DNA from: an uncultured Pelagibacteraceae bacterium
GTDB taxonomy: Bacteria > Pseudomonadota > Alphaproteobacteria > Pelagibacterales > AG-422-B15
Assembly (NCBI GenBank): GCA_902619105.1
Contig: CACNCV010000003.1
Span: 1 to 64,000, forward strand
DNA length: 64,000 bases
Direction: 5' to 3'
Below the pieces are notes generated by a model that made no database searches, had not been told where the DNA came from, and saw nothing but the letters and a program-made list of their open reading frames with translations. This document shows, in pieces, positions 38,009 to 49,612 of this stretch (position 1 is its first letter; every line of letters begins with the position of its first letter). The position numbers and the translations under genes were made by a program.

Positions 38009-38836
38009 ATGCCAGAGCTACCAGAAGTCCAAACAGTTGTAAATGGCATAAAAAGCAAAATTAATAAGCATAAAATTTTACGATTCAAGAAATATATAAG
38101 TAAATTAAGATATCCTATCCAAAAAAATTTATCTTCAGAAGTAGAGAGCTCTACAGTTACAACTGTTTATCGAAGAGCAAAATATATAATTATAAATTTA
38201 TCAAATAACAGATCATTAGTAATACACTTAGGCATGTCAGGAAGGATTATTATTGTAAAAAATAATAAAAAAAAATTTAAACACACACATTTCTCTATCT
38301 TTTTTGACAAGAACTTAGTTTTTCAATTTATTGACCCAAGAAGATTTGGATATATTTTTGTTACAGAGACGGCTTCATTAGAAAGACATAGGTTCTTTGT
38401 GAACCTTGGAGTTGAGCCCCTTAATAGACAATTTAACGATCGGTATCTTTTGAACGTAACGAAAAATAAAAAATCGCCGATTAAAAATATAATTATGAAT
38501 CAAAAATATATTGTTGGTGTTGGAAATATTTATGCTTCTGAAGCATTATTTATGTCAGGTATTCATCCATTCAGGTTAGGTAAAGATATTACAAAACGGG
38601 ATTGTGTAAAATTGGTACGCGCTATTAAAAGTGTACTAAAAAAATCTATAAAACTAGGCGGTTCAAGCATAAACGATCATACGATGGTTTCTGGAAAGAT
38701 GGGATATTTTCAAAATAAATTGTATGTTTATGGTAGAGAAGGTTCAAAATGTGTAAAAAGATCTTGTCAGTCGCCCATAATACGAATAGTAATAACGCAA
38801 CGTTCATCGTTTTATTGTTCTGAATGTCAAAGATAA
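38009..38836 (+). CDS. mutM: Formamidopyrimidine-DNA glycosylase
   Basis: Removes 8-oxoguanine and formamidopyrimidine from DNA and nicks the site. The catalytic N-terminus MPELPEVQTV supplies Pro2 (nucleophile) and Glu3. A C-terminal zinc finger has the pairs Cys-x4-Cys and Cys-x2-Cys (KCVKRSC; FYCSECQR). The RRFGYIF and GIGN-like (VGVGNIYASEALF) segments are also present. Length 275. It is followed by rpsT and dnaA, in the standard alphaproteobacterial arrangement. Confidence 0.96.
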   Translation: MPELPEVQTVVNGIKSKINKHKILRFKKYISKLRYPIQKNLSSEVESSTVTTVYRRAKYIIINLSNNRSLVIHLGMSGRIIIVKNNKKKFKHTHFSIFFDKNLVFQFIDPRRFGYIFVTETASLERHRFFVNLGVEPLNRQFNDRYLLNVTKNKKSPIKNIIMNQKYIVGVGNIYASEALFMSGIHPFRLGKDITKRDCVKLVRAIKSVLKKSIKLGGSSINDHTMVSGKMGYFQNKLYVYGREGSKCVKRSCQSPIIRIVITQRSSFYCSECQR

Positions 38837-38852
38837 AAAAATATAGTTAATT

Positions 38853-39116
38853 ATGGCCAATACAAAATCTGCAAAAGGTAAAGTAAGAGAGATTTCTAAA
38901 AAAACTGATATTAATAAATCGGTAAGAAATAGATATCGTACCTACATTAAAAAAGTAGAACTAAATATTGTTAAAGGCAATAAAAATGAAGCTCGAGAGG
39001 CGCTCAAGTATGCAGAGTCAGAGATAATGTCAGCTGTTTCAAAAAAGATTGTTCACAAGAACACTGCCTCAAGAAAAATTTCACGTTTATCCAGCCAAAT
39101 AAAATCTATCAAATAG
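38853..39116 (+). CDS. rpsT: 30S ribosomal protein S20
   Basis: An 87-residue basic protein that binds 16S rRNA. It starts MANTKSAKGKVREISKKTDINKSVRNRYRTY, with the S20 pattern NKSVR-x-R-x-RT and the C-terminal HKNTASRKISRLSSQIK. The N-terminal helix is less Arg-rich than in many relatives, consistent with the AT-rich codon use here. It lies 16 bp after mutM and 325 bp before dnaA. Confidence 0.94.
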   Translation: MANTKSAKGKVREISKKTDINKSVRNRYRTYIKKVELNIVKGNKNEAREALKYAESEIMSAVSKKIVHKNTASRKISRLSSQIKSIK

Positions 39117-39441
39117 ATTCATTAAACTTTTTCCGTAGCTTATGAAAAGCAGTGAAAGTTACATACAAACATAACTCACTAATTTAATTCTAAATTTTAT
39201 AAGTATCTTAATTACTTTTATTATTGCGATTCATTTTTAGAGAAGTTAGTTTAATTCAAATTAAAAAATATCTTTTTTAATTATTCAGAAAAAATAATTT
39301 TTTAGACTAAAATTATTAATAATTTAGTCAGGGCTTTTTTTGATCCAATTTCTATTTTCAATAAAAAGTTTAAAAAAGAATTATGTTTTTTTTGTAAATT
39401 AGATAAGATTTTAATAGGGCTGTTGGAGGGGCTTGCAAAAA
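39117..39441. other. Gene-free region upstream of dnaA; possible origin or dnaA control region
   Basis: The only stretch longer than 300 bp without a gene. It is very AT-rich, with A/T runs like a DNA-unwinding element (about 39259-39303), and holds the palindromes listed at 39293-39329. I found no strong DnaA box: the best match to TTATCCACA is TTATTCAGA at 39281 (7 of 9). Its position between rpsT and dnaA makes it a candidate origin, but alphaproteobacterial origins are often elsewhere, for example near hemE. A Shine-Dalgarno-like GGAGGGG (39425-39431) ends the region. Confidence 0.4.
39293..39329. repeat. Nested AT-rich palindromes upstream of dnaA
   Basis: Three overlapping dyads: AATAATTTT (39293-39301) with AAAATTATT (39309-39317); GACTAAA (39305-39311) with TTTAGTC (39323-39329); and, inside the latter, the perfect 16-bp palindrome AAATTATTAATAATTT (39310-39325). 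A seven-base T run follows at 39335-39341, five bases after the last arm, so a weak rpsT terminator is possible. An operator or origin element is equally possible. Confidence 0.5.
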
Positions 39442-40851
39442 ATGTATCAAGATTTAAATAAGAAACAAGCTTCATCAACTGACTTAAAAGATCAATGGAA
39501 TTCAGTTTTAAAAAAACTCAATACGGAATATGGAAATGAGATATTTAATAGTTGGATAAAGAATATCTCAATAAGAAACTTAGATGATGATGTTTTATAC
39601 TTTACTGTACCTACAAGATTTATTAGAGATTGGATTACTTCACATTATTTAGACAAAATTATATTTTTTCTAAACCAAGAAAATTCACAAATAAAAAGGG
39701 TAAAAATTAACATTGATAATTCGCTCACTGCTAACATGCTTAATATTGATAAAGCTTCAAGTGATCAAAGGCAAATAAACAATAATTCAAACACCTCTAA
39801 TTACATTGATGACTGGCCGTTAGACGACAGATTTAAGTTTGATAAATTTGTTGTTGGTTCATCTAATGAGCTTGCCTATGCTTCTGCAAAAAGATTTTGT
39901 TCAACTGATGTAAATGATTTTAATCCTCTTTATATTTATGGTGGTGTTGGTTTAGGTAAAACTCACTTGCTCCATGCAATTGGATGGAAATTAAAAGAAG
40001 AAAATATAGTTAATAGTGTTTTGTATCTTTCTGCTGAAAGATTTATGTTTCAATTTATAAAATCTCTAAGACAAAAAGATACAATGTCATTCAAGCAAAA
40101 ATTTAGATCCGTAGACGTATTAATACTCGATGATATTCAGTTCATGATTGGTAAGGTTTCAACACAAGAGGAGTTTTTTCATACGTTTAATTCATTATTA
40201 GATATGAACAAAAAAGTCATAATTTCAGGTGATAGATCCCCAAGTGAATTAGGCAGTTTTAATGAGAGAATGAAGTCAAGATTATCAGGCGGGTTGGTAG
40301 TAGATATTATGCCTGCAGATTTTAATTTGAGATTTTCAATAATTAAAAATAAATATGAAGAACTTATTAAGAGAAATAAAAATTCATTAAGTCTAGATGA
40401 GGAGGTTTTATCGTTTTTAGCAAGAACAGTAACCTCCAACGTAAGAGAACTTGAAGGTGCTTTAAATAAAGTTTACACATTTTCAAATATTTTGGGTAAG
40501 AAGATCGACGTTGAACTAACTAAGTCGGTTTTAAAAGATCTACTTAAGTCTAACGATAGAAGAATTACAATAGACGAAATTCAGAAGAAAGTATCAAGTT
40601 ATTATAATATCAAGCTTGACGATCTTATTTCTAGCAGAAGAATAAGAACTTTTGCAAGACCGAGGCAGGTAGCAATGTATCTATCAAAAAAACTTACAAC
40701 TAGATCGCTACCCGAGATTGGAAGAAAATTTGGAGGAAGAGACCACACGACCGTTATTCATGCAGTAAAAAAAATTGATGAATTAAAAGAACATGACTCA
40801 AAATTTGATGAGGATGTTAACTTGATTACTCAAATGATAACTTCTATTTAA
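39442..40851 (+). CDS. dnaA: Chromosomal replication initiator DnaA
   Basis: A 469-residue initiator ATPase. An N-terminal helicase/DiaA-binding domain (WNSVLKKLNTEYGNEIFNSWIKNI) and a variable Asn-rich linker precede the AAA+ core (Walker A GGVGLGKTHLLH, Walker B LILDDIQFM, sensor segment NVRELEGALNKV). The C-terminal DNA-binding domain has the DnaA signature GGRDHTTVIHAVKKI. A TTG at 39433 is also in frame, but the GGAGGGG at 39425-39431 is correctly spaced only for the ATG at 39442. First gene of dnaA-dnaN-recF-gyrB. Confidence 0.97.
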   Translation: MYQDLNKKQASSTDLKDQWNSVLKKLNTEYGNEIFNSWIKNISIRNLDDDVLYFTVPTRFIRDWITSHYLDKIIFFLNQENSQIKRVKINIDNSLTANMLNIDKASSDQRQINNNSNTSNYIDDWPLDDRFKFDKFVVGSSNELAYASAKRFCSTDVNDFNPLYIYGGVGLGKTHLLHAIGWKLKEENIVNSVLYLSAERFMFQFIKSLRQKDTMSFKQKFRSVDVLILDDIQFMIGKVSTQEEFFHTFNSLLDMNKKVIISGDRSPSELGSFNERMKSRLSGGLVVDIMPADFNLRFSIIKNKYEELIKRNKNSLSLDEEVLSFLARTVTSNVRELEGALNKVYTFSNILGKKIDVELTKSVLKDLLKSNDRRITIDEIQKKVSSYYNIKLDDLISSRRIRTFARPRQVAMYLSKKLTTRSLPEIGRKFGGRDHTTVIHAVKKIDELKEHDSKFDEDVNLITQMITSI

Positions 40852-40875
40852 TCAATTACTGATGCTTAATAATTT

Positions 40876-42003
40876 ATGGAATTTAAAATAAATAGTTCAG
40901 ATCTACTTAAGGCACTGTCACATATTCATGGAATAGTCGAAGTTAGACATACATTACCAATACTCTCAAACATTATACTAAAAGCAAATGGTAATGAGTT
41001 AACTCTGTCATCAACGAACTTAGATATATACTGTGCGGACAAAATTAAATCAGAAGTCTCTGTAGCAGGTGAAATTTCAGTTTCAGCAGTGACATTTTTT
41101 GAAATTGTCAAACGACTTCCACCGGGTTCGGAAGTTGTAATGACAATGGAAGAAGGAGCAAATGAAATTAAACTAAAATGTGGAAGGTCTAAATTCAACT
41201 TATCAACTCTTAAAACTGATGATTTTCCTATTATTTCTGATAATGATTTATCAACAAACTTTGTCTTAAGCGCCGATGAATTGATTAGAATTATAGACAA
41301 AACAAAATTTGCAGTGTCAAACGAGGAAACGAGATATTATTTAAATGGTATTTTTCTACATAAAGCAGATAGAAATTCTATACAATTTTTACGGGCTGTT
41401 GCCACAGACGGCCATCGTTTGGCACAATATGATATTCCACTTCCACAGGGCGCTGAAGATATAACTGGAATTATTATTCCAAAAAAGACTATTTTTGAAT
41501 TAAGAAAAGTGCTTGATGATGCCAATGGCGACGTGAGTATTTCACTAAATGAAAATAAAATTAGATTTACCTTTAATGATCTAAAAATTATCTCAAAGGT
41601 TATTGATGGCACGTTTCCTGATTATACAAAAGTTATACCTCAGAATAATAACAAGAATTTTAAGACGAATAATAATGAATTAAAAAATGCTATTGATCGT
41701 GTTTCGGCCGTTGCAGCTAATGAAGAGTCTAAATCTAAAGCAATCAAGCTATCTCTTGAAGATAATAAGCTTAATCTAAGTGTTGAAAGTCAATCTAAAG
41801 GTTCAGCAAATGAGATAATAGATATTAACTATGATGGTGATAAAGTTGATATAGGTTTTAATTCCAAATATATCATAGATATTTGTAATGAAGTCGATGG
41901 AGAGGAAGTTGACATAAGTTTATTAGATTCGGTCTCACCAGCCATTATTCTTGATAAGACAGATGAAAATCTCTTTTTCGTTCTAATGCCTATGCGAATT
42001 TAA
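40876..42003 (+). CDS. dnaN: DNA polymerase III beta subunit (sliding clamp)
   Basis: A 375-residue ring-forming clamp with three similar domains. Recognisable features are the N-terminal SSDLLKALSHIHGIVEVRHTLPILSNI, the domain-2 segment VATDGHRLA, and the C-terminal VLMPMRI that forms the peptide-binding pocket end. It follows dnaA by 24 bp and precedes recF by 2 bp. PolA, encoded at 53.4 kb, is a possible client. Confidence 0.97.
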   Translation: MEFKINSSDLLKALSHIHGIVEVRHTLPILSNIILKANGNELTLSSTNLDIYCADKIKSEVSVAGEISVSAVTFFEIVKRLPPGSEVVMTMEEGANEIKLKCGRSKFNLSTLKTDDFPIISDNDLSTNFVLSADELIRIIDKTKFAVSNEETRYYLNGIFLHKADRNSIQFLRAVATDGHRLAQYDIPLPQGAEDITGIIIPKKTIFELRKVLDDANGDVSISLNENKIRFTFNDLKIISKVIDGTFPDYTKVIPQNNNKNFKTNNNELKNAIDRVSAVAANEESKSKAIKLSLEDNKLNLSVESQSKGSANEIIDINYDGDKVDIGFNSKYIIDICNEVDGEEVDISLLDSVSPAIILDKTDENLFFVLMPMRI

Positions 42004-42005
42004 TT

Positions 42006-43121
42006 ATGTATCCTAATACTAGGATTGACAAAATTTCACTAATTAATTTTAAAAACCATTTAAATACAAACCTAAAAGATCTTGGTTCATTTGTTGTCCT
42101 TAATGGAAATAATGGATCAGGCAAAACAAATATATTAGAGGCGATATCACTTTTTTCACCTGGTCGAGGTATAAAAAATACACGCTTTGTGGAGATGCCT
42201 AATAAAGTGAGGGATCAAAATAATTTTGAGATTAAAATAAATGTAAAGTATGACGCTGGTGAAGTTGAACTTTTTCGAAGTTTCTCTTCTGTTGAAAAAA
42301 ATAAAAATTATATTTCAGTAGATAATGAGAAAATTACTAATTTTCAATTATTAGATTTCATAAATATATTATGGATTACACCAATTATGGAAAAAGTGTT
42401 AATTCAAAGTAATTCAGAGAAAAGAAATTTTTTTGATCGTCTTATTTTCAATATAAATAAAAGCCACTTAAAAAATTACGCAAAATTACAAAAATTGCTA
42501 AGTGAGAGGTTAGCTTTATTGAAAGAAAAAAATTACGATACAGATTGGTTAGTTATCGTCGAAAAAAATATTGCAAAACTCTCTGTTAGATTACTATTTG
42601 ATAGGATAACTTTTATCGACCAGCTTAACCATAACCTAAGATCTGTTATAGCTCCATTCAATGCATGCCAAATTGATATTTATCATGAATTATCCAAATT
42701 AGGTAAAATTAGTGATTCTGAAGATTTTACAGAAAAGTATATAAATGCATTAAATAAAAATAGGGAAATAGATACTGCATTAAACAAAACTACCTTAACA
42801 GTTAACAAGGTGGAAATTAAAATATTCAATAACATTGAAAAGATTATTGAAGCTAGAAATTGCTCAACCGGAGAACAAAAATCTATACTACTTTCAATAT
42901 TTTTGTCAGTCGCTAATATGGTAAAAGAAAAAAACAGTAGTCGTTCCCCTATTATTTTAATTGATGAGGCAATGGCACACCTGGATACTGAACATAAAGA
43001 ATTTCTATTTAGTGAACTGGAGAGTTTAAAATCACAAGTATGGTTCTCTGGTGTTTCAAAAGATCTATTTGAGAATATTAATAACCAAACTGTTTTCTTT
43101 GACATGAAAAATGTTGTATAG
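42006..43121 (+). CDS. recF: DNA replication and repair protein RecF
   Basis: A 371-residue SMC-like ATPase that, with RecO and RecR, loads RecA at gaps. It has Walker A (NGNNGSGKTNILEA), an ABC-type signature (CSTGEQKSILLSIFLS) and Walker B (ILIDEAMAHLDTEH). The gene is 2 bp after dnaN and 22 bp before gyrB, in the conserved dnaA-dnaN-recF-gyrB block. Confidence 0.95.
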   Translation: MYPNTRIDKISLINFKNHLNTNLKDLGSFVVLNGNNGSGKTNILEAISLFSPGRGIKNTRFVEMPNKVRDQNNFEIKINVKYDAGEVELFRSFSSVEKNKNYISVDNEKITNFQLLDFINILWITPIMEKVLIQSNSEKRNFFDRLIFNINKSHLKNYAKLQKLLSERLALLKEKNYDTDWLVIVEKNIAKLSVRLLFDRITFIDQLNHNLRSVIAPFNACQIDIYHELSKLGKISDSEDFTEKYINALNKNREIDTALNKTTLTVNKVEIKIFNNIEKIIEARNCSTGEQKSILLSIFLSVANMVKEKNSSRSPIILIDEAMAHLDTEHKEFLFSELESLKSQVWFSGVSKDLFENINNQTVFFDMKNVV

Positions 43122-43143
43122 TGCAATAAAACAAAACATATAA

Positions 43144-46259
<3,116 letters not shown>

Positions 46260-46325
46260 GTTTTTAATGATTGAAAGTATATAGAATATTATTAGATTAA
46301 CATGTCTAATGATAGGAAATAAATT

Positions 46326-47624
46326 TTGACTGACTTGCTTAAACAATCTTTTGATGAAGAAATTAATTTAAAATTAAGAACTTTAAACCTTATACATTGG
46401 ACAGCTATATTTGGTCAGTTCTTTGCCATTATAATTGCATATTTTTATTTCGAAATAAGCTTTAGTATATATTTCTGTATATTTTTGATACTTCTTAGTG
46501 TTGTATTAAATATTCTTGTTAGTATTTTTTATCCTTTAACAAAAATACTTAATTATAATGAAACTTTTTTAATTCTTGTATTCGATTTACTTCAATTAGT
46601 TGGTCTTCTTTTTTTAACCGGAGGTCTGACAAATCCATTTTCTGTATTAATACTTGCGCCGCTTGTTATTGCGGCAACCTATCTTGATTTAAAAAGAATA
46701 ATTGTTATCACGCTAATAGCTATTATTTCACTTAATTTCCTTGCGTTTTTTTATTACCCGTTAGAGAGTGATGCATTGGGTATTAGTCAAAATGAATTTT
46801 CTACGTTTGAGATATTTTTAATATGGTCGGCATTAATAATTGCGGCAATATTTCTTACATTTTATTGTTTCAGGGTGGCTGATGATTCAAGAAAAACTCG
46901 TAAGGCACTAAAAGAAACGCAACTTTCTCTTTCAAATGAGGAAAAAATTTCTGCATTGATGGGATTAACAGCTGCAGCAGTACACGAACTAGGTACTCCG
47001 TTATCAACTATATCAGTGATTACAAAAGAACTTGTCAATAATAATGATGACGAACAAGTAAAAGAAGATTTAAATGTGATACAATCTCAGCTGAAAAGAT
47101 GTAGTAATATATTAGAAAGATTAAGATCAAATAGTTTAGATGACAAAAATAATGAGTTTATAAACCAGTTAGACTTTATTCGTCTGATTAATGAAATAAC
47201 ATCTTCTTATGATAATAATAATATTAACATTATTATTTCTAATGATCCTTATTTTGAGAACATCAATGTTACAATTCCCAGGTCAGCTGAAATAGTTCAT
47301 TCAATAACTAATGTAGTTGATAATGCATTTAAATTTGCAAGCTCACAAGTGGATATCAATTTAATTAGTGAAGAAGAAAATATTACTATTGAAGTAGCAG
47401 ATGATGGCCCAGGATTTGCACCAGAAATATTCCCCTTTCTTGGGGAACCTTATATCAGAAATAATAATAAGGCTAAAAAGCAGGGTCTTGGCTTAGGTTT
47501 ATTCATTTCTAAAAACTTACTTGCAAAGTCTCAAGGCGAGATTAAATTTTCTCAAAGGGAAGGTGGTGGAGGATTGGTAAAAATAGTTTTATCAAAAAAT
47601 TACCTCAATTTATCTAATGAGTAA
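46326..47624 (+). CDS. regB: Redox-responsive sensor histidine kinase RegB/PrrB
   Basis: A 432-residue membrane kinase of the RegB/PrrB/ActS family. Six hydrophobic segments precede residue 183 or so, with the conserved quinone-related loop GGLTNPF at 99-105. The H-box AAAVHELGTPLSTIS has the phosphorylated His220. Cys259, in the segment QLKRCSNIL after the H-box, is in the position where I expect the redox-active Cys of R. capsulatus RegB. The HATPase region ends with DDGPGFAPE and GLGLGLFISKNLL. Start TTG at 46326. It overlaps regA by 8 bp; the senC/prrC gene often between or beside them is absent. Confidence 0.93.
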   Translation: MTDLLKQSFDEEINLKLRTLNLIHWTAIFGQFFAIIIAYFYFEISFSIYFCIFLILLSVVLNILVSIFYPLTKILNYNETFLILVFDLLQLVGLLFLTGGLTNPFSVLILAPLVIAATYLDLKRIIVITLIAIISLNFLAFFYYPLESDALGISQNEFSTFEIFLIWSALIIAAIFLTFYCFRVADDSRKTRKALKETQLSLSNEEKISALMGLTAAAVHELGTPLSTISVITKELVNNNDDEQVKEDLNVIQSQLKRCSNILERLRSNSLDDKNNEFINQLDFIRLINEITSSYDNNNINIIISNDPYFENINVTIPRSAEIVHSITNVVDNAFKFASSQVDINLISEEENITIEVADDGPGFAPEIFPFLGEPYIRNNNKAKKQGLGLGLFISKNLLAKSQGEIKFSQREGGGGLVKIVLSKNYLNLSNE

Positions 47625-48171
47625 TGTAAAAGAAGTATATGTAAATAACGAAAAATCATTAATGATAATTGATGATGATGATGTATTTAGGAATAGGTTA
47701 ATCACTGCAATGAAACGTAAGGGCTACGAAGCTTTTGGGGCTTCATCAGTTTCGGAAGCTATATCACTGGTTAACACAAATGCTCCAAAATATGCAGTAA
47801 TTGACTTACGCCTAAATGATGGTAATGGCTTGGAGGTTGTTTCAATTTTATCTAATAAAAGGCCAGATAGCAAAATAGTAATGCTTACAGGATATGGTAA
47901 TATACCAACTGCAGTAGCGGCCGTGAAAGAAGGAGCGTGTGATTATCTCGCTAAACCTGCGGACGCTGATGATATTGAGGCCGCACTAAAAGCTCCTTAC
48001 TCATCTACACCTGAACCTCCACAAAATCCAATGTCTGCGGATAGGGTGAAGTGGGAGCATATACTGAGAGTTTATGAGTTATGTAACCGAAATGTTTCTG
48101 AGACCGCTAGGAGATTAAAAATGCACAGACGTACTTTGCAGAGAATACTTCAGAAAAAATCACCAAAATGA
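47617..48171 (+). CDS. regA: Response regulator RegA/PrrA/ActR
   Basis: A 184-residue regulator with a receiver domain (phosphorylated Asp63 by my count, in YAVIDLRLNDGNG) and the unusually conserved Fis-type helix-turn-helix at the C-terminus (NVSETARRLKMHRRTLQRILQKK). A Pro-rich hinge (TPEPPQNPM) joins them, as in other members. RegA acts globally on respiration, carbon and nitrogen genes under low-redox conditions. It ends 4 bp before the stop of the convergent ferritin-like gene. Confidence 0.95.
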   Translation: MSNVKEVYVNNEKSLMIIDDDDVFRNRLITAMKRKGYEAFGASSVSEAISLVNTNAPKYAVIDLRLNDGNGLEVVSILSNKRPDSKIVMLTGYGNIPTAVAAVKEGACDYLAKPADADDIEAALKAPYSSTPEPPQNPMSADRVKWEHILRVYELCNRNVSETARRLKMHRRTLQRILQKKSPK

Positions 48172-48175
48172 TTCA

Positions 48176-49375
48176 CTAAGCAGTTTTTTTTAATTTATTA
48201 ATCTCACTTAAGACACTTACACCTTGATCAGCAATTTCCTGGCCAGCAACTGTATCACTTTCATTATTTAGTTCATCCATGTTAACAAATTCTGCATAAG
48301 TTGCCCTAGTTCTATCAGTAATTATGTGAGCCTTTAGAAGTGTTTTGACGAGAACTCGAAAGATATTGTTTTGATTTTTCATTTCATCTTTGATTACCTC
48401 GCCCTGATCAATGTATTTATGAAACTCCTTATCAACCCACTTATGATCTAAGCCAACACAAGAATATACATGTTTCTTCTCAAATGGATTGACCAGGTTA
48501 AACAGAAGTTCAACGAATATTTTCTCTGCCCAATCTTCAACTTTGATATGCTCTTTCTTAGTCAATTTTGGAACTGTTCTATCAGCCCATATTTTACCAA
48601 ATTTATGATGGAACGCTTCATCACTCATCGTATATTTTAATAACGTTTTCAATACGGGGTCATTCGTATTCTCATATGCCATGGCAAATGCTCCCATAGC
48701 TAATCCCTCAATCATCATTTGCATTCCAATGATCTTTTTATACACTAAATCAGACGAAACAATTTCGTTGGCTACTCTACCTAAAGTTGGCCCAACTTTA
48801 TAAGGTGACCCCCATCTTGCTTGAATATACTTAGTAAAACCAGCAACATGTCTAGCTTCTTCCCTTGTTTGATTAGCTGCATATTCTTGAGCACCTGGAT
48901 CTCTTAACACGTGACATAAACTTGCACTCAACGAAAGAGCGGCCTGCTCACCATGAAGAATTTGGGATAATACAAATCTAAAACTCTCATTATTTAATTT
49001 AATTAACTGATGCTTTGACAACTTCTCCCTAATACTTGGGATTTGAAGTTCAATTCCGAAAGGTCCATCGGGGTCAACAATATTTTCATTTTCGATGTCA
49101 AATGGAATATCAAAATCAATGTATTTTTTATCATTGGGGTCCCAGAAATGTTTATGTGTAGCGCTAATTATCTTATCAAAGGCATCTGATCGGTCACTGT
49201 AGCGATCTTCATCCATCATTGGAATAAAGTGATTAGGATTTGCTGCGTTGTATGCAGGATCTTTTGTAAGAGAGTTTTTACCAGATTTGGAAGTTTGCCA
49301 TTTTTCTTGAACCTTATAGATTTGATCTTTGGCTACAATTTTTGCAATTTGTATTTTTTGTGATAATTCCACCAT
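48176..49375 (-). CDS. Ferritin-like di-iron protein, putative oxygenase
   Basis: A 399-residue protein with the ligand set of R2/AurF-type carboxylate-bridged di-iron enzymes: by my count Glu143 (HGEQAA), Glu173-x2-His176 (EEARH), Glu223 (MIEGLAMG) and Glu253-x2-His256 (DEAFHH), with spacing 30/50/30. The N-terminal segment HFWDPNDKKYIDFDIPFD recurs in relatives that I know only as ferritin-like domain-containing proteins. No signal peptide. The substrate is unknown. It is divergent from the RND exporter gene with a 237-bp gap holding a palindrome, so it may act on a compound that the exporter moves. Confidence 0.75.
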   Translation of the reverse strand: MVELSQKIQIAKIVAKDQIYKVQEKWQTSKSGKNSLTKDPAYNAANPNHFIPMMDEDRYSDRSDAFDKIISATHKHFWDPNDKKYIDFDIPFDIENENIVDPDGPFGIELQIPSIREKLSKHQLIKLNNESFRFVLSQILHGEQAALSLSASLCHVLRDPGAQEYAANQTREEARHVAGFTKYIQARWGSPYKVGPTLGRVANEIVSSDLVYKKIIGMQMMIEGLAMGAFAMAYENTNDPVLKTLLKYTMSDEAFHHKFGKIWADRTVPKLTKKEHIKVEDWAEKIFVELLFNLVNPFEKKHVYSCVGLDHKWVDKEFHKYIDQGEVIKDEMKNQNNIFRVLVKTLLKAHIITDRTRATYAEFVNMDELNNESDTVAGQEIADQGVSVLSEINKLKKTA

Positions 49376-49418
49376 TCAAACGATTATATACATTTTACTT
49401 TATAATTAAACATATAAA

Positions 49419-49432
49419 TGAACAGTTGTTCA
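49419..49432. promoter_or_regulatory. 14-bp palindrome, possible TetR-type operator
   Basis: TGAACA-GT-TGTTCA, perfect 6-bp arms around two bases, in the gap between the ferritin-like gene (44 bp from its ATG) and the RND exporter gene. The size and symmetry are typical of TetR-family operators. No TetR-type regulator is encoded nearby, so the binding protein is unknown. Confidence 0.45.
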
Positions 49433-49612
49433 CTTTATTTATTAAAAAATAAAATAAAAACAATAATTTAAATAATAAAAAATTTTACGTCATTATTCTT
49501 ACCTCATATAATGCTTGAAAATGTGCCAAACGTTTATAATTTAATAATGTACAAAATCATTAATTTCTCATATTTTGTGCGACTATCATTAAAAGAAATC
49601 ATTTATTAACGA

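Noticed and set aside
38740-38836. Cys-x4-Cys spacing in the MutM zinc finger as a defect
   Set aside because: As I recall, this spacing (C-x4-C then C-x2-C) is common in alphaproteobacterial MutM, so the finger is probably intact.
39281-39289. TTATTCAGA as a DnaA box
   Set aside because: Only 7 of 9 bases match TTATCCACA; such matches are expected by chance in DNA this AT-rich. Kept as a comment only.
39305-39341. rpsT terminator (GACTAAA/TTTAGTC with T run)
   Set aside because: The stem is weak and the T run begins five bases after it, so it is listed as a repeat, not a terminator.
46260-46346. N-terminal extension of the YgjP-like protein
   Set aside because: It overlaps the divergent regB start, and the family begins near the Met at 46259.
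49515-49540. Promoter TTGAAA ... TATAAT for the RND exporter
   Set aside because: The -10 hexamer is perfect but the spacer is only 14 bp, too short for a usual promoter; no better -35 was found.
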